Below are positions 58,207 to 64,000 of a stretch of DNA of 64,000 bases, in pieces (within the stretch, counting starts at the first letter, position 1; each line of letters starts with the position of its first letter). The notes under the pieces were generated by a model. That model was not told the DNA's origin. It did no database searches and saw nothing but the letters and a program-made list of their open reading frames with translations. This DNA comes from Utricularia gibba. Taxonomy: Eukaryota; Streptophyta; Magnoliopsida; Lamiales; Lentibulariaceae. Made by a program: the position numbers and the translations under genes. The stretch lies in contig NEEC01000013.1 in NCBI GenBank assembly GCA_002189035.1, positions 2,604,001 through 2,668,000 of the forward strand, in the 5' to 3' direction.

Positions 58207-60469
58207 CTATCTAGACTTCCTTGTCTTCTTCTTCCCAGAGCTTTGAGGTGTACGATCAGCAAGCTTTCGCTTCGACCCCACCTTCGCCGCCTGCCGGGCC
58301 TTCTCCTTCCGTGCAGCCACGGCGGGTCTTTTATGCGTCCGGACTTTTGTCCATTCTTTGGGCTCCGGCGGGGGGTTTGGCCTTGCTTTTGCCTGCGATG
58401 GATTCTTACCGTGAGACCCTGATTTGCTGGCACGCAGGCCCTGGTATGAAGCTGTAGCAGGCCTCTTAGAAGTGGAGTCAAATTCAAAAGAGTTGTTCTT
58501 CCTCTTCGAGGGAGTTTCCATGGATTTGGCGTGACTAAGCCTCAGCTCACGATCACGGATCTTCAAGTTGCGTTTCTTGAGAACCAGATTTGCATCATCC
58601 TTCACAGTCAAGATGCATGAATCAGAGAAACAGTCTACATTACAACAACACAAATAATGAACACCAACATTCTCTGGTACGAGATGCATTGTTGAAATCT
58701 GAGCATTTTGACCAAAACAGAGGAAAAAAACTACCGTTGGGTTCAGTCAAGAGAATTCATTCAGAGTAGACAAATTTCGGCTGAGCCACACAGACCCTAT
58801 GGTACCACATAAGGTTCAAGAAGCGAAAAAAGCATGAACACAAAGAACTACAGTTGGGCCGCGGCAAAAGCTTCCTTGCAGTTAGATTTGGTGTGATGCA
58901 ATGAGGTTGCATGGAATTATTCTTGATGAACAGACAGTAGGGCAAATACCCCAAAGAATGCATGAAAGGAATGCATAAGAGTTGATAAGAAAGCAGATTG
59001 TACCATGGTCTTGAACAATACATAGGCAATCCCCTTTCCCACACTTGAAGCAGGATCCCTAATGACTCGAATAGCTTCAATGCTTGATTCGAGGTTCTTG
59101 AAACTAGAAAACAGCTGGTAAACTTCTTCATCCTGAAACAAACGAAAAAAGTAAACTACTGCACTAGTTGAAAAAGCAAAACAAAGTAACCGCTCAGATA
59201 AACTAACCTTCACATCAAATGGAAGGTTTCCAACGAATATAGTCCTCTTCTTGTCATATAACACCGAATTATCTCCCTTCAGTTTTTTTCGTGGTGGGCA
59301 TGCCACGTCAACACGAATGTGATTCTCACCAACCTAAACAAGAACATAAGGTAAGGTCTTTTGCTCTCTTCAAGTGTGTAAAAAGCATGAATATTAAGAG
59401 CGTACCAGGGCCATATTATGCGCCAATGATTCTTGCGCAGACTGTTCTGTTTTGAAAACAATATAGGCGTGAACACTGCAAGGATAACAACAATACAAAT
59501 AACTGAACTGAGCAATTTTCCAACACAGAGGAAAAAGAAAACATCAAAATGGTTGGACCCGAAAACCAAAGAAATAAAAACAACAAACCTATTTCCATTT
59601 TCATTGAATTTCTTCGTAATCACAGCGCCTTTCCTGGGCATTTTGCCCTGCAACAAAAAAAAAAAAAAAAAACATTTTGTAATACCAAGAAACTCAAACG
59701 ACAATCAAGTAAGATGCTGGAAACTTACATCGACAATTGGCACAGATCGAATCCTTACGGACTCAACTTCACCAAACTTTTCAAAAAGCTTCTTTAACTC
59801 TTTCTTTTTCATCGTCAGCGGCAAATTTCCCACAAATATAGTCCTCCTGAGCTTGTTTTCATCGTCAAAACTCTCTTTTGACACTACCATATCCTCTGGA
59901 TTATCTACTGTCTTCCTTTTCTGGCCAACCGTGGTGCTTTTTCCGACATTGTCCTTCTCTTCGGATGCCACCCCAAAATGTCTCGCATCATATTCAGCCT
60001 CTAGTTCATCCCGTTTCCTCTTCTTCCTTCTCTTGTGCTCAAGGTCACCACTACTCATGTTGCAATTCTCCAAGATATGAACAACTCCCTTCTCAGTGGA
60101 CTTGTTTTCATCCCTTTCACGGCTTTGAAAATGACCCTTCAATTTCTTCTCCTTCCTCTCAGCAACCTCTGTTTGAAGATCGGAAATTTCTCTCTTTCCA
60201 TCAGCTTTTCCATTTCCATCCTGCACCTCCGTTCCCAAAGAACTTGAATTTCCCTTTCCATCATCCTTATCTCCCACCCGCCGTTCAATTTTGAGATTCT
60301 CCAACTGGTGCTCCACCTTTTTCCTTCTAAAAGGATTACTCTCCGAGAACACAGAATCACCGACAACTTTTTCGCGATACTCCCCAAAAAGAGAATCGAA
60401 AACCGTCGGAGAACTCAAGTTCTGTTGCGCGTTCTCAGAAAGAGATGGATCTTTCCGTTTTTTCCCCAT
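58207..60469 (-). CDS. Nucleolar RNA-binding protein, RBM34/NOP12-like
   Basis: Two-RRM protein related to human RBM34 and yeast Nop12, which acts in pre-25S rRNA processing; a nucleolar role is inferred. Exons in reading order 60469-59729, 59647-59589, 59475-59406, 59333-59208, 59132-59004 and 58599-58207 give 505 residues. The N-terminal 200 residues are charged (many Lys/Glu) with a KRRKKRKR nuclear signal. RRM1 starts at RRTIFVGNLPLTMKKKEL and ends with HIRVDVA. RRM2 starts at KRTIFVGNLPFDVKDEEV and continues through GKGIAYVLFKT to RELRLSHA. The tail is very basic with KKKTRKSR at the end. A telo-box AAACCCTAG lies in the leader at 60526-60534. The last acceptor (GTGAAG|GAT) has a weak pyrimidine tract but is the only one that keeps the frame. 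Confidence 0.92.
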
Positions 60470-61037
60470 CTTCCGCTTCCAAGCCAGGCGAAATCTTTCA
60501 CCAAAGAGACGACAAGAGAAAAACAAAACCCTAGTTTGCGCAGAATACCGGCTAACTAGTATTAAAAGACAGTGTTACCCCTACGATGCAGATCTAACCC
60601 ACAAACGAAGCTGGTATTATATTTGTTTTCTGAGCAACAAAAATATAAATTTTGTAATTGGAAAGGCCGCCACGCTTCAATTTTATTAAAAATATAAATA
60701 AACGTAATATAAAATAGGGGATACGCAAGAAAGATCAATTTTAGTTAATTAATTGGATTTTTACTCTTATAAATTCACATAATATAATTTTAAAACCCTA
60801 GAAAACCATGATCCAATTCAATTGTGATTAGGTGGAATTCATCCCAATTCAATTTAAGGCCCGTTTAAGTTTTTTAAACACTGTTTTGTGATAAGATGCA
60901 TAAATATCTCAGTTCAAGAGGAGGTATAAATGAGGCACCGCCATTCACCGTTCTTGTGGTGTAAGTTCCTCAGCTGCCGTTGAAAAGAAAAAAAACCGTC
61001 CTGCACAGCTTGAGGCAGAAGCAGGATAGAACTACTG
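60470..61037. other. RRM-gene promoter and 3' flank of the small gene
   Basis: Telo-box at 60526-60534 just upstream of the RRM start. From 60640 to 60890 the DNA is A/T-rich. A GGCCCGTTTAAG sequence at 60859-60870 resembles the ends of some plant MITEs, but no matching inverted end was found. Confidence 0.4.
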
Positions 61038-61428
61038 CTATATTCTTGCATCTGAATGATGGCTGATCGATCTTGTTCGTCGCGAAAAGAGGTGGATGCG
61101 AGATCGAGGCCCCTCGTACATCCAGTTATCTTCATCCAGCGATTTCACCTCTTTGTTCAGTTGATCCATGACCTCGGATTTCAGATCTGGAAATATATAA
61201 ACCAAGAACGAGGCTCTATTTTGATGCTCTCTCCATATGAATCAGGCGCTTCCAACATGCCATCACAATCACGGTTGAGCTAAAAAAAAAAAAAAAAGCA
61301 AGCAGCTTACCAAGAAGAGTGCGGCTGTTGCGATCCTGAATCGAAGTCAGGTTAGCATCAGGTAACCCGTTCTTCAATCTATTGAGTTCTTCAGCGGTCA
61401 TCGACGACGCAGCCATCACTTCCGACAT
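61038..61428 (-). CDS. Small unknown protein, 88 residues
   Basis: I do not recognise a named family. Exons in reading order 61428-61311 and 61186-61038 give 88 residues. The junction turns CTT G|GTAAGC plus AT CTG into LLDLKSEV in frame. The protein is amphipathic and mostly helical in look: TAEELNRLKNGLPDANL, then LKSEVMDQLNKEVKSLDEDNWM, then a basic tail GPRSRIHLFSRRTRS. It has no signal peptide or membrane segment. The ATG at 61428 is the first in frame. A poly-A run (61282-61297) lies in the intron. Upstream, GGCCCA- and GCCCA-type elements at 61510-61565 resemble site II boxes of a housekeeping promoter. That the splice is real is inferred from the clean frame and junctions only. Confidence 0.62.
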
Positions 61429-62135
61429 CGACGTACCCCAGTCCCGGTGCTCGTTCCAAGTGCCCCTTACCACACTCTAGGGCAAAATTGGGGCCAAATG
61501 TATGTCATAGGCACAAGCCTTAGCCCGAGTTGGGCCGCTCGCAAACTCCAGTTGAGCCCAGCCCAGCATCATGATCTGTATATTATTTTCGTTAAGAAAT
61601 TTACTATTAATTTATTAACTGAGAAATTAATTAGGTACTACAAAGCCTTGTTTTCTAATTGTAATTTAATATTTTTATAAAAAAAATATAAACAAATAGA
61701 GGATTCAATCACGATAAAATCATGTAAAATCATAACGTGTTTGGATGATTTTTTTGTCTATTTAAAATGCTTATTTTCAAGCCCTTCAAGTTTCAAGGGC
61801 GAGTTCAGCATGGCAGCAACAAAAATGAATGCAGCTTGGAGACAATACAAACACATAAACAAATGAGTATAGATCTTCAACACCTACACATAAAAGCACT
61901 TGAACAAATGGAAGCAACGGTTTTGTTTGATCCATTACAATGAGAATGTACAGGCAGCACATACCGGCGATGCTGCTATCCCTTGCATTGCATGGCGCCA
62001 TTCTCCAGATATAAATTCATACATTCAACCACACACAAAGACACATAGCGGCGGCTGCTCCAGTCACAGACTTTGGTTATGCGGATGTGAGCATCGACCG
62101 GCTCAGGGGTGTTTTGATTCTTGGGGCAATCATCA
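61429..62135. other. Promoter of the small gene and SYP2 3' flank
   Basis: Site II-like elements at 61510-61565 belong to the small gene. The middle (61580-61780) is A/T-rich. From 61790 to 62135 is the likely 3' UTR of the syntaxin gene. Confidence 0.4.
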
Positions 62136-64000
62136 TCAAGCAACGAACACTATAATTAATATAAGTAGCACCACAGCAAATATCACCAGTATCAAGCAAG
62201 TCTGCAAGTCAGAGAAGTGGAATGGTTAGAGGTTCAGGCAAACGCACTGACACTGGTTATATGACAGGCGGAATGAAGGAGATCAAGCTGAGACTATTCA
62301 CAAAAAAAAGACCAAGAAATTTGGAAACGAATGCATGGCCATCATATATGCTACTCAATCACTTAGGAAAAATTAAACACCTTATGTGTGTGGGTGCAGT
62401 TTGGCAGTGGGTGAAAAATCAATAGATCTACAAGCTAAGAAAAAAAACGCAGAGTCCAAATGCAAAATGAAAATAACACTACGGCATTGAAAACTGGGGA
62501 CAACAAAAAGAGATATGAGACATCAAGGAAACACGTGCATCTTGCATGCAAATTTAATTAAAAAAAATTCATGAGCAGCAGCTAAGCATCCGTGTTCAAC
62601 AAAAAAGCATGGCTCATAAAGGATGTTCAAAATATGCGTAGACCAGAAAATCACCAGAGATGAATTTGATTTCTGGGTCTTTGCAGCTTTGACAAGTTGA
62701 GATTTTGCTTGAGCAGTTGATGCATGCGCACCCTCAATGTTGGTTCCAATGTCATCTAGATCAAAAGGCAGATGCCCATATTAGTTGCGATACACAGGAT
62801 GTCAGAAATCCTGCCCAATACACTCACCAATCATAGTTCCTTGTTCATGAACCAGTACTGCAAGATCTTTGAAAATCTCATTTACTTCTCCGATTTGCTG
62901 CTGTATATCTTGGATCCCCTGTTCCCTTTCCTCAATTATGGCTTCATTGAAAGAAATTTCATTGTCCAAAAGCAGTACTTCTTGCCTACAAAAAGAACCT
63001 TACAGTAAGCGCAGAGCATTGCATCAAGTATAATAAAGTCGAAAAGCATGTAAGTGTAATTGAACAGCTTGAAATTGGAAGTGAAGGTCTGCTGTTCCAA
63101 TTGAAAAATGTATCCACGGCTTGGTTTCATTTTCATGACAAATTTCAAGCAATTAAAACTCAGAATTAACACTGTCTAATATGAAATTTAGACATGGACT
63201 GTTTTTTTGTAGAAAGGACAGCTATGAATTTGGAGAAATTGAAAAATCTTCTGAGATCATGATGAAGGAAAATAATTATGTATTATATCAAGTCACTACA
63301 GGCGTGTCTGCCAGCGGGTTCCACATACTTGCTGAAATCTAAGGAATTCCATCATCAATGCGGTCACTGAATATACCTTCTAGATTCCACAAGAAGAGCA
63401 CGATGTTCTGGACTCCTATCTCCATTTGCATCAGCATCACCGGCTGAGTAGCTACATGGCACATTAAATTAGTAAAAAAAAATATTGCAGCTAGTGAGAG
63501 CAGTAATCAAGGTATTCAAGAGGTCATAAGAATAATTCCAATGAAATAATCATCGATAACTTGGGGCATAAGAATATCATACCTAGATGGAAGAACGGAT
63601 TGGTAAACAAAAGGAGTATAAGCTGTCTCCCTCTCAGCAGAAAGTCGTTGAGCCTTCTGAAACTCCTTTAGTACAGCTTGAAAGTCTTTGGCAAGTTTAG
63701 CATCAGTTATTTTCTTGCTTTGCTGAAATAAAAGGAAGAATCATTCAATGATGAAAACAATTCCCAGAAATGCCTTATACTCTGAGCCCTTCTAAACTTT
63801 TAGCCGCTACTTTATGTTGAGATTTTCATTAGATTCATATTCAGATTCTACTCCAGCTTTCAAACTGAGTAAAGAACTGAATGAGCCATCAAACAGGACA
63901 CAGGCTGTACGCGGAGGATTCCATATTATACACTGTAACCAAGTACGAAAAGCATATTGAACTGGGAAACATACACTGACTTCACCCAGATGATCTGCTT
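62136..64000 (-). CDS. SYP22: Qa-SNARE syntaxin of the SYP2 group, 3' part
   Basis: Syntaxin of the prevacuolar compartment and vacuole membrane (SYP21/22/23 group), needed for vacuolar trafficking. The 5' exons lie beyond the right edge. Visible exons in reading order: 64000-63975 (partial), 63722-63583, 63451-63377, 62985-62828, 62755-62655, 62201-62136. The protein reads [25 protein letters not shown], then the Qa-SNARE helix from [24 protein letters not shown] to [20 protein letters not shown]; the central Gln lies in VHEQG. It ends in a tail anchor, [21 protein letters not shown], directly before the stop. The tail matches SYP22 best, but the three paralogues are close. Confidence 0.93.

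Noticed and set aside
60855-60905. MITE-like GGCCCGTTTAAG sequence
   Set aside because: No matching inverted repeat or target-site duplication found within reach.

Overview
The window is a gene-dense piece of a plant nuclear chromosome. Every gene is interrupted by short GT-AG introns except one single-exon MYC gene. The products include plant-only families (MYC2, AHL, PLATZ, SUPERMAN-like zinc finger, ATL RING-H2, CBL, LIL3, PLD-delta, UVH1). Intergenic DNA is A/T-rich. The protein sequences fit a core eudicot; an asterid (Lamiales-like) source is only an impression. I found no rRNA, tRNA, CRISPR array, plasmid feature or intact transposon.

Layout: 1-1280 (+) 3' part of OGG1; 1864-3216 (+) LIL3; 4120-4935 (+) LSM6; 5500-10409 (-) UVH1/XPF; 12109-13870 (+) CBL1/CBL9-type calcium sensor; 14313-15758 (+) CCDC97 family; 16157-19938 (-) DXO1; 20993-22328 (-) HINT4; 22716-25864 (+) AP2M; 26764-30849 (+) AHL; 33096-33652 (+) SUPERMAN-like C2H2 zinc finger; 37832-38770 (-) eL28; 39632-41465 (+) CAAX-like protease; 41892-43910 (-) MYC2; 46173-49947 (+) PLD-delta; 50933-51787 (+) PLATZ; 53942-55133 (-) bHLH94/96-like; 55291-56383 (-) ATL29-like RING-H2; 57176-57895 (+) TPR protein; 58207-60469 (-) RBM34/NOP12-like RRM protein; 61038-61428 (-) small unknown protein; 62136-64000 (-) SYP2 syntaxin, 5' end outside the window.

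The genes do not form one pathway. Some share a theme: DNA repair (OGG1, UVH1), RNA or ribosome work (LSM6, DXO1, CCDC97, eL28, RBM34-like), membrane traffic and lipid signalling (AP2M, SYP2, PLD-delta), and development or hormone transcription factors. Promoters of several housekeeping genes carry telo-box (AAACCCTA) and site II (TGGGCC/T) elements.

The strongest unusual signal concerns sequence integrity. OGG1, the SUPERMAN-like zinc finger and the ATL gene each carry one -1 frame break. In each case it falls in a run of three to five G on the + strand, and one more G would restore the conserved frame. Three such breaks of the same kind suggest a base-calling artefact more than three pseudogenes. 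Other items worth a look are a PLATZ start codon that ends its exon, a GC-AG intron in PLD-delta, a head-to-head HINT4/AP2M promoter, and a possible gene relic at 10.6-11.2 kb. I see no convincing undescribed multi-gene system.
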